A stretch of 64,000 bases of DNA from DAIPJH01 sp036770365 (GTDB taxonomy: Bacteria; Pseudomonadota; Alphaproteobacteria; Rickettsiales; UBA998), in contig DAIPJH010000001.1 of the NCBI GenBank assembly GCA_036770365.1, forward strand, positions 310,001-374,000, read 5' to 3'. This document shows positions 30,334 to 38,641 of the stretch, piece after piece. The notes under the pieces are model-generated. The model ran no database searches. It had not been told where the DNA came from and saw only the letters and a program-made list of their open reading frames with translations. Numbering within the stretch: the first letter of the stretch is position 1; the number at the start of each line of letters is the position of its first letter. The position numbers were made by a program, and so were the translations under genes.

Positions 30334-31941
30334 TCAGTTAACTGACAGCATACTCAACGCTACCGCTTCGGCAATCTTGATGCCGTCCACGCCTGCGGAT
30401 AAAATCCCACCTGCATAACCCGCCCCCTCACCCGCAGGATAGAGTCCTTTAGTATTCAGGCTTTGCAGACTTTCATCACGCTTGATGCGAATCGGCGATG
30501 AGGTACGCGTTTCCACGCCTGTTAACAACGCGTCATCCATATCAAAACCTTTGATTTGCTTGCCGAAGACTGGCAGTGCCTCACGAATCGCACTAATAGC
30601 ATAATCAGGTAAGCAGCTCGATAAATCGGTTGGTGTAACACCTGGTTTATAGGACGGCACAACATCACCCAAATAAGTCGAAGGCACACCCTTGATAAAA
30701 TCCCCCACACGCTGCGCAGGCGCGGCGTAGGTTTTGCCGCCCGCGACAAACGCAGCAGACTCCCATTTACGTTGAAAATCAATTCCCGCCAAAATCCCTT
30801 CAGGATAATCCGCAGGCGTAATCCCCACCACAATCCCAGCATTCGCATTACGTTCAGCGCGAGAATATTGACTCATACCGTTGGTGACCACGCGCCCTTC
30901 TTCCGATGTCGCCGCAACAACTGTACCACCCGGACACATACAAAAACTATAGACATCACGCCCATTCGATGCATGATGTACTAACTTATAATCCGCCGCA
31001 CCTAAAATGGGATTGCCTGCCGACTCCCCAAAACGCATCACATCAATCATCGATTGCGGATGCTCAATGCGAAACCCAATTGCAAACGGTTTTGCTTCAA
31101 CATACACACCTCTGTCATAGAGCATCTGGAACGTATCCCGCGCACTATGACCAATCGCCAGCACCACATGGTCAGATACGATATGTTCACCATTCGCCAG
31201 CACGACACCACGCACCCGTCGCGTGTCGTCTATATCAATATCCGTCACCCGTGATTCAAAGCGATATTCACCGCCGAGCGACTCGATCGTTTTGCGAATA
31301 TTCTCCACCATCTTCACCAAACGGAATGTTCCAATATGCGGGTGCGCCTCAGTCAAAATATCTTCTGGTGCTTCCGCCTTCACAAACTCCGCCAGCACCT
31401 TACGCCCAAGATGGCGCGGATCTTTAATCTGGCTGTAAAGCTTACCGTCTGAGAACGTACCCGCACCTCCCTCACCATACTGCACGTTTGATTCTGTATG
31501 CAACTTAGACTTGCGCCATAAATCCCATGTATCTTTGGTACGCTCACGCACCACCTTACCGCGTTCCAGTATAATCGGACGAAATCCCATCTGTGCCAGC
31601 ACCAACGCGCACAACAAGCCACACGGCCCTGCGCCTATAATAATAGGTCTGGTCGCAAGATTTTCAGGCGCGTGCGCCACAAACTGATACGACATATCAG
31701 GTGTGGGCTTCACATCTTTATCATGGGCGAATTTCTTGAGTAACCCCGCCTCGTTCTTCACCTGCACATCCAGCGTGTACACCAGCTTAATCGCGGATTT
31801 CTTACGCGCATCATTGCCGCGCTTAAACACCTTACATGACACAAGGTCATTCGCCGCAATCCCAAGCTTCGCACACGCCGCCTTTGGGATAGCATCAGGC
31901 GCATGATCAAGAGGGAGTTTTATGTCGGACAGGCGGAGCAT
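30334..31941 (-). CDS. FAD-dependent dehydrogenase (COG2509 type)
   Basis: A 535-residue flavoprotein of the widespread but uncharacterised COG2509 group. The dinucleotide-binding motif PIIIGAGPCGLLCALVLAQMG is at about residue 98, followed by ILERGKVVRERTKDT and the family block SNVQYGEGGAGTFSDGKLYSQI. The C-terminus has GLYPAGEGAGYAGGILSAG, the second FAD contact. The N-terminal 90 residues form a small basic domain typical of the group. It is probably soluble. Substrate unknown. Monocistronic, divergent from the next operon. Confidence 0.92.
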   Translation of the reverse strand: MLRLSDIKLPLDHAPDAIPKAACAKLGIAANDLVSCKVFKRGNDARKKSAIKLVYTLDVQVKNEAGLLKKFAHDKDVKPTPDMSYQFVAHAPENLATRPIIIGAGPCGLLCALVLAQMGFRPIILERGKVVRERTKDTWDLWRKSKLHTESNVQYGEGGAGTFSDGKLYSQIKDPRHLGRKVLAEFVKAEAPEDILTEAHPHIGTFRLVKMVENIRKTIESLGGEYRFESRVTDIDIDDTRRVRGVVLANGEHIVSDHVVLAIGHSARDTFQMLYDRGVYVEAKPFAIGFRIEHPQSMIDVMRFGESAGNPILGAADYKLVHHASNGRDVYSFCMCPGGTVVAATSEEGRVVTNGMSQYSRAERNANAGIVVGITPADYPEGILAGIDFQRKWESAAFVAGGKTYAAPAQRVGDFIKGVPSTYLGDVVPSYKPGVTPTDLSSCLPDYAISAIREALPVFGKQIKGFDMDDALLTGVETRTSSPIRIKRDESLQSLNTKGLYPAGEGAGYAGGILSAGVDGIKIAEAVALSMLSVN

Positions 31942-32085
31942 GATGTTCTCTTTATGTAGATCTAAACTGTGCTATAGCGAAAAAGATGGGGATTTGCATT
32001 AGGAGAATTTGTTTCCTACAACATACAAACTGTTATAGTGCATCCAATCTAGCCACCAACCACTATCACACAACACAGAAAAACC

Positions 32086-32511
32086 ATGCTGCATAGCCTC
32101 AAACTTCTTTTGCCCGTACTGATACCTTCGTGGCGTTTTTTTGATGCGATTACGCCGTCACCACGCATTGAATTTGCGCTGCTGAATACCGCACAAGACG
32201 CTCCGAGTGAGTGGCAAGAGTTTCGCCCACGCCCTGCGCAACTTAGGATCAACACAATGCTGGCACGAATGGTACATAATCCACAATGGAATGCATCGCT
32301 GTTTCTGGTGAGTTGCGCAGAGCGACTGATGCAAAACCCGACGCAGCATAGCCTTGAAGAAATTCGCAAACGTATTGAGGCAGATGTACATACCACCACT
32401 CCTTATATACAATTCAGGTTAGTATTTGTGAGCCGAAACGGTGCAGAACTACACAAAGAAATCACCTTCCTATCGCAGATATTCCCCTGCGCAGAAAAGG
32501 CGGTTTTATGA
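32086..32511 (+). CDS. Conserved hypothetical protein in HTTM-like operon
   Basis: A 141-residue protein with an opening LLPVLIPSWRFFD. Its last codons overlap the start of the membrane protein gene (32508), so the pair is coupled. Mixed alpha/beta composition; no signal peptide with a cleavage site, although the first 16 residues are hydrophobic. Proteins of this kind are found beside HTTM/DCC-type membrane genes; I do not know the function. Confidence 0.75.
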   Translation: MLHSLKLLLPVLIPSWRFFDAITPSPRIEFALLNTAQDAPSEWQEFRPRPAQLRINTMLARMVHNPQWNASLFLVSCAERLMQNPTQHSLEEIRKRIEADVHTTTPYIQFRLVFVSRNGAELHKEITFLSQIFPCAEKAVL

Positions 32512-33194
32512 CTCTCGATACCGCACTACGCGCCACAGAAATTTTGCTAGCATTTGGATTTTTACAACAAAGTGCTGAACATCTACGTGCTACACATGAT
32601 GAACAACGGCTGTTTTTACCGCGTATCTTGCTAAGTGTTCTGCTAATGATTGGGTTTCAAACACCTTACATAAGCCTTGCGTTAGTGGCACATGCACTAT
32701 TCATTCTGAAACGATTCCAAGGTCCGTATAACGGCGGCAGCGACCGCATGAGCTTACTCATCCTATGTTGCCTATGCCTCACACATTGGATGCCAGACGT
32801 GTGGTGGCAAGAAACCATTTTTGGCTATCTCGCAGTGCAACTCGTGCTGTCCTATTTCATTGCAGGCTGGGTCAAAATCGTGAACCCTGAGTGGCGAAAT
32901 GGGCGCGCACTGAATGATGTATTTCGTTTTTCTGCCTATCCTGTGAGCGAAGCACTGAGGGGCTGGGCGGATTGGCAACGCCTGTTGCTGGCAATGTCGT
33001 GGGCGGTAATGCTGTTTGAGCTGATCTTCCCCTTAACCTTATTCACCCACACTACGCTGGTGATTGGACTCACCATTGCCGCGATATTTCACTTTGCCAA
33101 TGCGTGTCTTTTTGGCCTAAACCGTTTTTTCTGGATGTGGATCGCCGCTTATCCATCCATCTTATGGCTACAACAACGTGTCTTTATATATTAG
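32508..33194 (+). CDS. HTTM-like multi-spanning membrane protein
   Basis: A 228-residue integral membrane protein with about six hydrophobic helices. The YFIAGWVKIVNPEWRNGRAL motif in the middle and FHFANACLFGLNRFFWMWIAAYP near the end resemble the HTTM domain related to vitamin K-dependent gamma-carboxylase. Bacterial members have no settled function. Start ATG at 32508 overlaps the 141-residue gene, forming a two-gene operon that ends before the terminator at 33228-33245. Confidence 0.75.
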   Translation: MTLDTALRATEILLAFGFLQQSAEHLRATHDEQRLFLPRILLSVLLMIGFQTPYISLALVAHALFILKRFQGPYNGGSDRMSLLILCCLCLTHWMPDVWWQETIFGYLAVQLVLSYFIAGWVKIVNPEWRNGRALNDVFRFSAYPVSEALRGWADWQRLLLAMSWAVMLFELIFPLTLFTHTTLVIGLTIAAIFHFANACLFGLNRFFWMWIAAYPSILWLQQRVFIY

Positions 33195-33221
33195 CGGTTT
33201 TCATCAAGCAGACTCTAGCCA

Positions 33222-33250
33222 TAAAAAAAGCCCCAAAAGGGGCTTGTTTT
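33222..33250 (-). terminator. Bidirectional terminator between HTTM operon and tRNA-Gln
   Basis: A perfect 7-bp stem AAGCCCC/GGGGCTT (33228-33234 and 33239-33245) with an AAAA loop. On the minus strand it is followed by a run of T (from the A-run at 33223-33229), ending the tRNA-Gln transcript. On the plus strand GTTTTAT follows, so it may also stop the operon at 32086-33194. Confidence 0.8.
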
Positions 33251-33251
33251 A

Positions 33252-33325
33252 TGGCTGGGGCGCCAGGATTCGAACCTGGGATGGCGGTACCAAAAACCGC
33301 TGCCTTACCGCTTGGCTACGCCCCA
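33252..33325 (-). tRNA. tRNA-Gln (anticodon TTG)
   Basis: 74 nt including an encoded CCA. The acceptor arms TGGGGCG and CGCCCCA pair fully, the anticodon stem is GCGGT/ACCGC with loop TTTTGGT giving TTG, and the T arm is CCAGG TTCGAAT CCTGG. The D arm contains AGCCAAGCGGTAAGGC. Confidence 0.95.
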
Positions 33326-33355
33326 ATAACGTCACAACCGACGTAAGAGGTGCGC

Positions 33356-33384
33356 TTTCTACACGATGTTTTTAACGGTTTCAA
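33356..33384 (-). promoter_or_regulatory. Candidate promoter of tRNA-Gln
   Basis: On the minus strand TTGAAA (33384-33379) and TAGAAA (33361-33356) are 17 bp apart, placing the start about 25 bases before the tRNA. It overlaps the last bases before the cutA stop. Moderate match only. Confidence 0.5.
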
Positions 33385-33386
33385 GG

Positions 33387-33725
33387 TTATTCTGTCGCTT
33401 TTATCACCCATTGTGCAAATGACGGATATACCTGCGGCACATCGACACAGACAATGCAAGGTATTTCATAAGGATGCAGTGCTGCTACGCGCTGCATGAC
33501 CGTCTCTTGTTTCGCACAAGATGTCTTGAGCAGCATCACCACTTCGCTCTCCTGAGCGCGCCTACCTTCCCAATCATAGATGGACACTACCTCACCGAGT
33601 ATATTCGCACAGGCAATCAGACGCTCATCTAGCAATGTATGCGCCATAATATTCGCCGTCTCTTTATCTGGCAGCGTGACATAACATATAACCATCCCTT
33701 GATTTTCTTGCTGTAACATCACCAC
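33387..33725 (-). CDS. cutA: CutA divalent-cation tolerance family protein
   Basis: A 112-residue trimeric CutA-family protein, linked to copper tolerance but of unclear mechanism. Recognisable: YVTLPDKETANIMAHTLL, LIACANILGEVVSIYDWEG, the metal-site-like ALHPYEIPCIV and a terminal WV segment. It ends 14 bp downstream of the ribonuclease-like gene stop and may be cotranscribed with it. Confidence 0.93.
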   Translation of the reverse strand: MVMLQQENQGMVICYVTLPDKETANIMAHTLLDERLIACANILGEVVSIYDWEGRRAQESEVVMLLKTSCAKQETVMQRVAALHPYEIPCIVCVDVPQVYPSFAQWVIKATE

Positions 33726-33739
33726 CCCCTTTTCTCACA

Positions 33740-36406
33740 CTATTGTGATGACCCCAACCCAAACGCAGGAGCTTGCGCTAATGGCGCGTGTGATGTGACA
33801 TGATCTATTGTAAAGCTTGGGCGAGCAGAAGCATTCAAAACAGAAGAAGATCGACGCGGCGCATATTTAGGATTGCCTCTCACATCCTCCAATGCTTGCC
33901 GACATAATTCATACTTGGCACGTGCCGACGTATCAGCAGTAATTTCACCCCGAAACAATACAGAACCATCTGCTTTGCCTTGACCCAACTCTTTCACTGT
34001 AAGTATCAATAATTGCTGCGGATGCCCATTTTCTTCCACTCTCTGCGGCACTGAGAACTCCAATTTTAAATGATGACCCTGCGCAAAATGCTCCAATGCC
34101 TTGATCGGATCTTCAGGCGCACTGAAATCCACATAAGTTCCCTTAGGTAACATCACCTTTACCGTGGGATGACGCAGCACACGCTGTGCAGCGCGGCGCA
34201 GCGCATCTTCCTGACTGCTCAAATAGCTATTATCGGTAGGATTATCCGCGGCGAATTTCTCACCTCTTGCTATAATCTCATCTTCTGGCTTACCATCTGC
34301 GCGTAAAATGCGCCGTTTAAGTATCACGGCTGCTTGCTGTCCCTCCACATACTCTGCCTCTTCAGGTGCAGCATTTTCCTCTGATGATGATAGTTTATAG
34401 CGCACCAACCGTCTTGATGGACGCGTACTATACTCCAATACAAGTCCATTTTCCTCTGCAATCCTTTGTAAAAGATCCAAAGGCTTACTTACCGAATAGA
34501 CCTGTGTCGAAAGTGCTTCTGGTAACACCACATTATTGACAGGCACAAGACTATGATGCGCAAGATGGCGTACAAGCTGGAACTGCGCCTCACTCTTTGC
34601 CAGTTCCTTAAAATCTTCCGGCATAATCGTATAGCTTGGAGCGCAAAACTGTCCGCCCGCCATGGGCAACACATATTGCGCTGCATACAATGAATTACCG
34701 TCTTTACCCTGTGACATGACTTCGCTGTAAATGGGGGCGGCCGTAAACCTACCAATTTTTTTGTTGCTATCTTGCAGCATATCAAGCAATTGATTCATCG
34801 CACGTCCATTAAAGCGCAGATCCTCTAACACGCGCTGCTTCAATTCTTTCCACAAGCCCATCCCATCTTCATCGTTGGGTGCAAGAAATAATATCCCCGC
34901 ATAGGCTTTATACGGTTTGAGTTTTTCGCCCATATCCATACGGCGTAACACTTCTTGTTGCAGCGGTTCATTCATCTGCCCTGTAATCGCAGCTCGCTCA
35001 AGCAAATTAGTGAATTCTTCAGTCGAAGCACTTTGTAAAATCCCGATATCGGGTGCTGCCATTACTTTTTTAAGCCAGCTATCCAAACGCAGTTTATTAT
35101 ACGCCCTGCGTTCTTGTTGCGATTTACTCAAAGTGTTATTTAGACCCTCACCTACCTGTGCCATTTCCAATGGAATATAGGGCATGGCAACTGCCTGTAC
35201 ATCTCGAGCATAATGTTTTTTTGCCAGATCCGAAACGCGGCTCGCATCAATCAGCCCCTCTTCCTGCGCCAACTCACACAATGCCTTCACCCCACCGTAA
35301 AGGTTGCTTTTTGACCTCGCCAGACGTACCCCTTGCTCATCACGCTCCTGATAAAGCCGCGCCTGTACCAATGCAGGTATCACCGCATCACCAAGATGAT
35401 CCCAAACAAATGCATGGATCTTTTGTGCATCCACCCCTGATCTCACGCCAACATCTAGGAGCGACTCCGTCAGCGTGGCGACTTCCATCACATAGGCCAA
35501 TTGCTTTTGATTGACCATATCGGCGTAGCGGCGCATCGGGGAGGTTGTGTGTGCATACGACGCCACCCCAAGACCAAAATGACCCTTATTTTTAAACCCA
35601 TAGTTGGCGGGTACTTGCATGAAACGTTGGATCATTTCCATCGTCTCTTGACGCGATGATTCATCTTTATCGTATGCAGCTAAATCACTGACCCGAAATT
35701 CATTACCATCACTTGGCCCATGATTTCTGAACAAGAACGGCAAGCGCGCAGCTTCTGCCCACGACGCCGCAGCAACATTACCTAAAATCATCACCTCGCG
35801 TACAATTTTATGCACGCTGCGTAGTGTTTCATCCTCTGGCAAATATTTGACATTACCTTCCGCACCAACGAAAAGACCTGTTTTTTCATCATATTCCGTG
35901 CGATGCGTGCGTTCAGACCTCGCATGCATCAGCACATCCGCCAAACCATCAAACGCAGTTAAGTCTTTCTTATGTTCACCCAAAGCCTGCGCCGCTTGCT
36001 TATGGGTCATACTCACCACATCCACATTATAAATTCCAAATTCTTTGTGTGTAATCTCTCCTTGCGCATTCACTTCTACCGTTGTCACCATTGCACGGTT
36101 TTCGCCATCCTTCAGCCCAATCTGCTTATTACGATCAATGCTTAACATCGGCACATACGCGGGGGCATAGATCGACTCCCCTTGCGACGCAGCCTTATTA
36201 TATTCTGTCGTTTTTTTGGGAATGATGGTCGTATCAACAATCGCAATATGGACGGTGTAACTCCCATCTGGATGGTGTTCGAGTGCAAAGGCATCATCAG
36301 GGTCGAAATACTGGGTTGCGGTCTCTTCACCATCAATCGCATAAAAAATAAGCGGCGTCCCATCTGACGTCCGAAACTTCAAAGGCTGCGGCGATAATGT
36401 ACTCAT
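33740..36406 (-). CDS. RNB-domain ribonuclease with three dsRBD-like repeats
   Basis: An 888-residue protein. The RNase II/R catalytic domain begins almost at the N-terminus and keeps the four acidic metal ligands (Asp25, Asp35, Asp37, Asp38; IDGEETATQYFDPDDAF) and the SPMRRYADMV motif (289-298) with its catalytic Arg. The usual flanking cold-shock and S1 RNA-binding domains are absent. Instead the C-terminal half shows three segments with the pattern of double-stranded RNA binding domains, at about 535-617, 640-745 and 765-842, each with a helix, beta strands and a final 'A-helix'. The ATG at 36406 directly follows the upstream stop (TGATATG); a start 13 codons upstream overlaps that gene. 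Likely degrades structured RNA. The dsRBD reading is by eye. Confidence 0.8.
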   Translation of the reverse strand: MSTLSPQPLKFRTSDGTPLIFYAIDGEETATQYFDPDDAFALEHHPDGSYTVHIAIVDTTIIPKKTTEYNKAASQGESIYAPAYVPMLSIDRNKQIGLKDGENRAMVTTVEVNAQGEITHKEFGIYNVDVVSMTHKQAAQALGEHKKDLTAFDGLADVLMHARSERTHRTEYDEKTGLFVGAEGNVKYLPEDETLRSVHKIVREVMILGNVAAASWAEAARLPFLFRNHGPSDGNEFRVSDLAAYDKDESSRQETMEMIQRFMQVPANYGFKNKGHFGLGVASYAHTTSPMRRYADMVNQKQLAYVMEVATLTESLLDVGVRSGVDAQKIHAFVWDHLGDAVIPALVQARLYQERDEQGVRLARSKSNLYGGVKALCELAQEEGLIDASRVSDLAKKHYARDVQAVAMPYIPLEMAQVGEGLNNTLSKSQQERRAYNKLRLDSWLKKVMAAPDIGILQSASTEEFTNLLERAAITGQMNEPLQQEVLRRMDMGEKLKPYKAYAGILFLAPNDEDGMGLWKELKQRVLEDLRFNGRAMNQLLDMLQDSNKKIGRFTAAPIYSEVMSQGKDGNSLYAAQYVLPMAGGQFCAPSYTIMPEDFKELAKSEAQFQLVRHLAHHSLVPVNNVVLPEALSTQVYSVSKPLDLLQRIAEENGLVLEYSTRPSRRLVRYKLSSSEENAAPEEAEYVEGQQAAVILKRRILRADGKPEDEIIARGEKFAADNPTDNSYLSSQEDALRRAAQRVLRHPTVKVMLPKGTYVDFSAPEDPIKALEHFAQGHHLKLEFSVPQRVEENGHPQQLLILTVKELGQGKADGSVLFRGEITADTSARAKYELCRQALEDVRGNPKYAPRRSSSVLNASARPSFTIDHVTSHAPLAQAPAFGLGSSQ

Positions 36407-36407
36407 A

Positions 36408-36689
36408 TCATAAACCCTTCGCACCTGCGGCGGCTGTTCCCGCAAAGCGATTCCACCGCTCCTTTGCCATACGCTTGCGTCCTGTCAGTTTATTACGCAC
36501 TTCCTGCATCTTCGCGCTGAACACCACATCATCCACTTCATTACTCGGCTTGGTCGCACCCTCGAAAGCTTGCTGCGCACCTTCTTTCGCAATCTCGCGT
36601 GACTGCTCATGCAGCGCATGATGCATCTGAATCATTTGCAATTTGCGATTGCGCATCGCAACCAGTTTTTTCTTCAGTTCGTGACTCAA
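36408..36689 (-). CDS. Small charged helical protein, unknown
   Basis: Up to 93 residues, rich in Lys, Arg, Glu and Ala, with heptad-like helical character (MHHALHEQSREIAKEGAQQAF). The first codon would be TTG at 36689; an ATG at 36656 (82 residues) is more plausible because the promoter at 36700-36729 would place the transcript start near 36693. Its stop is 2 bases before the ATG of the RNB protein gene, so the two are coupled and the protein may be a partner of that enzyme. No family recognised. Confidence 0.65.
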   Translation of the reverse strand: MSHELKKKLVAMRNRKLQMIQMHHALHEQSREIAKEGAQQAFEGATKPSNEVDDVVFSAKMQEVRNKLTGRKRMAKERWNRFAGTAAAGAKGL

Positions 36690-36699
36690 AAGCGCAGAC

Positions 36700-36729
36700 C
36701 CTATAGAGGCTATAATTTTAGACGTTCAA
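36700..36729 (-). promoter_or_regulatory. Candidate promoter for the RNB operon
   Basis: TTGAAC (36729-36724) and TATAGG (36705-36700) on the minus strand, separated by 18 bp, upstream of the small charged protein gene and the RNB gene. Sequence match only. Confidence 0.45.
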
Positions 36730-36815
36730 ACGCCACTAAGGCTTACAGCAGACGACCACCGCAGCCGCAGTCGCGGCAATTACTTATAACACGATACCAT
36801 AAACAAATGACAGTA

Positions 36816-36965
36816 TTATGACTCTTTTGTTGATGAATCCGCGTCAGGTTGCGCTTTACGGCGGCGTAAATTGTGACGCAAAGCCTGCGCTAATTGTTTT
36901 TTCTTCGCATCAGATTTCACTGCAAGCTTTTGCTTGTGCTGATTTTTATCATCATTTTCCGTCAT
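36816..36965 (-). CDS. Conserved 49-residue basic protein
   Basis: Minus-strand frame from ATG at 36965 to TAA at 36816-36818. The protein is 49 residues, with a core KKKQLAQALRHNLRRRKAQ flanked by acidic ends. Many Alphaproteobacteria have a tiny protein with the same 'ALRxNLxRRKAQ' core, often noted near cell-wall genes such as murA, so I regard this as a real conserved small gene. Function unknown; the basic helix could bind nucleic acid. No other murein gene is adjacent here. Confidence 0.75.
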   Translation of the reverse strand: MTENDDKNQHKQKLAVKSDAKKKQLAQALRHNLRRRKAQPDADSSTKES

Positions 36966-37061
36966 ACCGTCACCCACAACACCCTACTTTTATAAAGTTT
37001 TTCACAAAACATAAAATCGCCACTTGCTAAATCATTTTCAATATGGCAGATTGCGCGCCTC

Positions 37062-37090
37062 TTGCAAGACCACACGCAAGATTTTATGAT
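37062..37090 (+). promoter_or_regulatory. Promoter of tRNA-Thr
   Basis: TTGCAA (37062-37067) and TATGAT (37085-37090) with a 17-bp spacer. The predicted start near 37097 leaves a leader of about 50 nt to the tRNA at 37147. Confidence 0.65.
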
Positions 37091-37146
37091 GCGGTTGATG
37101 GTACGTTTGGCAAAGCCGCCAAAAAACATCCAAAGCGCGAAAGTGT

Positions 37147-37221
37147 GCCGATGTGGCTCAGTGGTAGAGCACGTCATTGGTAATGACGGGGTCGGAAGTT
37201 CGATTCTTCTCATCGGCACCA
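37147..37221 (+). tRNA. tRNA-Thr (anticodon GGT)
   Basis: 75 nt with encoded CCA. Acceptor arms GCCGATG/CATCGGC pair fully, the anticodon stem is CGTCA/TGACG with loop TTGGTAA giving GGT, and the T arm is GGAAG TTCGATT CTTCT with one G-T pair. The D arm is GCTCAGTGGTAGAGC. Confidence 0.95.
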
Positions 37222-37570
37222 TTTTTAGTTCTTTAATTAATCCCCACTTCGGTCTTCTGACCTCGCATAGAAATCACCCTTCCGCGTTCACTCATCCTGC
37301 CCTACTCTATATAACATTCCACACATAACCCAAGACATCACCCCCCACAAAATCAGCATGCTGGCAGAATTGGAATAGCGAACAGAAGAACATCTGGAAG
37401 AGGAGCAACAGAAAGACTAGATTCCTGCTTTCGCAGTAATGACAGGCGAAAGCTATCCCAAGCATTCAAGTAACATCCCCCATATTAACCAAGCAATATC
37501 ATTCGTTTTTCATAGTTTTTCTGGATTCCTTATCCTTTTGACATCTATAGTCATGCAGTAGGAGTTGGCT
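37222..37570. other. Gene-free region with a decayed palindromic repeat
   Basis: About 350 bases between tRNA-Thr and the deacylase gene with no convincing coding frame. At 37420-37453 it contains ATTCCTGCTTTCGCAG and a GCTTTCG/CGAAAGC stem (37427-37433 with 37447-37453), similar in style to the ATTCCAGC-type repeats at 42121-42181 and 45751-45895. The rest is AT-rich upstream sequence ending in a TAGGAG ribosome binding site. Confidence 0.55.
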
Positions 37571-38602
37571 ATGGGCGCAGGGATTTTTAGCATCGCGGGG
37601 CATGAAATTGCTCTAGGGACGCGTAAGCAGATTAATCTAGAGATTGCAAAACTCTATGATTTTACTGGTATGGCTGTGCCTGTTGAGGTTGTGCGCGGCA
37701 AACAAGATGGACCAACGCTGTTTGTCAGCGCGGCGATTCACGGTGATGAAATAAACGGTGTCGATATTGTCAAACGCCTGCTTCACCATAAACTCTTAGC
37801 TAAAATGCGCGGGACACTAATTGCCGTACCAATCGTCAATGTGTTTGGATTTAATACCAAATCACGTTATTTGCCTGATAGGCGTGATTTAAATCGCTGT
37901 TTTCCGGGAGATGAGAACGGTTCGCTCGCTTCGCAGCTTGCTTATACTTTTATGGAAGAAGTGGTCAAAAAATCTGATTATGGCATTGACCTACATTCAG
38001 GGGCGATCCACCGCAGTAATTTGCCACAGATTCGTGCGACGCTCGATGACCCCCTGACGCGCAAGCTTGCTAAGGCGTTTGGTGTGTCGATGATCATTAA
38101 TTCTAACGTGCGTGATGGCTCGCTACGCGAGGCGGCGCAGACTCATAACATTCCCACCTTGCTCTATGAAGGCGGCGAGGCACTGCGCTTTAATAACGAC
38201 GTAGTGCAGAAAGGTATTCATGGCATTTTGGCGGTAATGGAAGCGATTGAGATGTTACCCGCAGGTAGTGCGAAGGAACCGCGTGGCGACGTGATGTTTG
38301 CGGGATCAAGCTATTGGGTACGCGCACCACATAGCGGCATTTTGACCATCACCCGACAACTCGGTGAAAAAGTCCAAAAGCAAGAGCTTCTCGGCATCAT
38401 TACCGACCCATTTGGACATCACCGCTTTGAAGTTCGTGCCAAATATGCAGGGATTATCATCGGCATGACGATGCTACCACTGATGAATGAAGGCGACGCG
38501 GCCTTTCACATCGCCACCTTCGGCGAGACCGACATCCTCTTTGAAAGCCAAGAACAACGCACGGAGACAGCCAAAGGACAGACGGAGACCTATGTAACCT
38601 GA
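37571..38602 (+). CDS. Succinylglutamate desuccinylase/aspartoacylase family zinc hydrolase
   Basis: A 343-residue M14-type deacylase. Zinc ligands are visible in AIHGDEINGVDIV (His and Glu) and in YGIDLHSGA (His). RDLNRCFPG is the substrate-binding Asn-Arg motif of the family. The C-terminal 90 residues form a beta-rich barrel-like domain (VRAPHSGILTITRQLGEKVQKQELLGIITDPFG). The ATG at 37571 follows TAGGAG; a TTG two codons earlier is possible. Such genes often sit by a RimK-type ligase, which is absent here. Substrate unknown. Confidence 0.9.
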   Translation: MGAGIFSIAGHEIALGTRKQINLEIAKLYDFTGMAVPVEVVRGKQDGPTLFVSAAIHGDEINGVDIVKRLLHHKLLAKMRGTLIAVPIVNVFGFNTKSRYLPDRRDLNRCFPGDENGSLASQLAYTFMEEVVKKSDYGIDLHSGAIHRSNLPQIRATLDDPLTRKLAKAFGVSMIINSNVRDGSLREAAQTHNIPTLLYEGGEALRFNNDVVQKGIHGILAVMEAIEMLPAGSAKEPRGDVMFAGSSYWVRAPHSGILTITRQLGEKVQKQELLGIITDPFGHHRFEVRAKYAGIIIGMTMLPLMNEGDAAFHIATFGETDILFESQEQRTETAKGQTETYVT

Positions 38603-38641
38603 GCCATTAATATAACTTCAATAACAACCAAGGTATCTACA

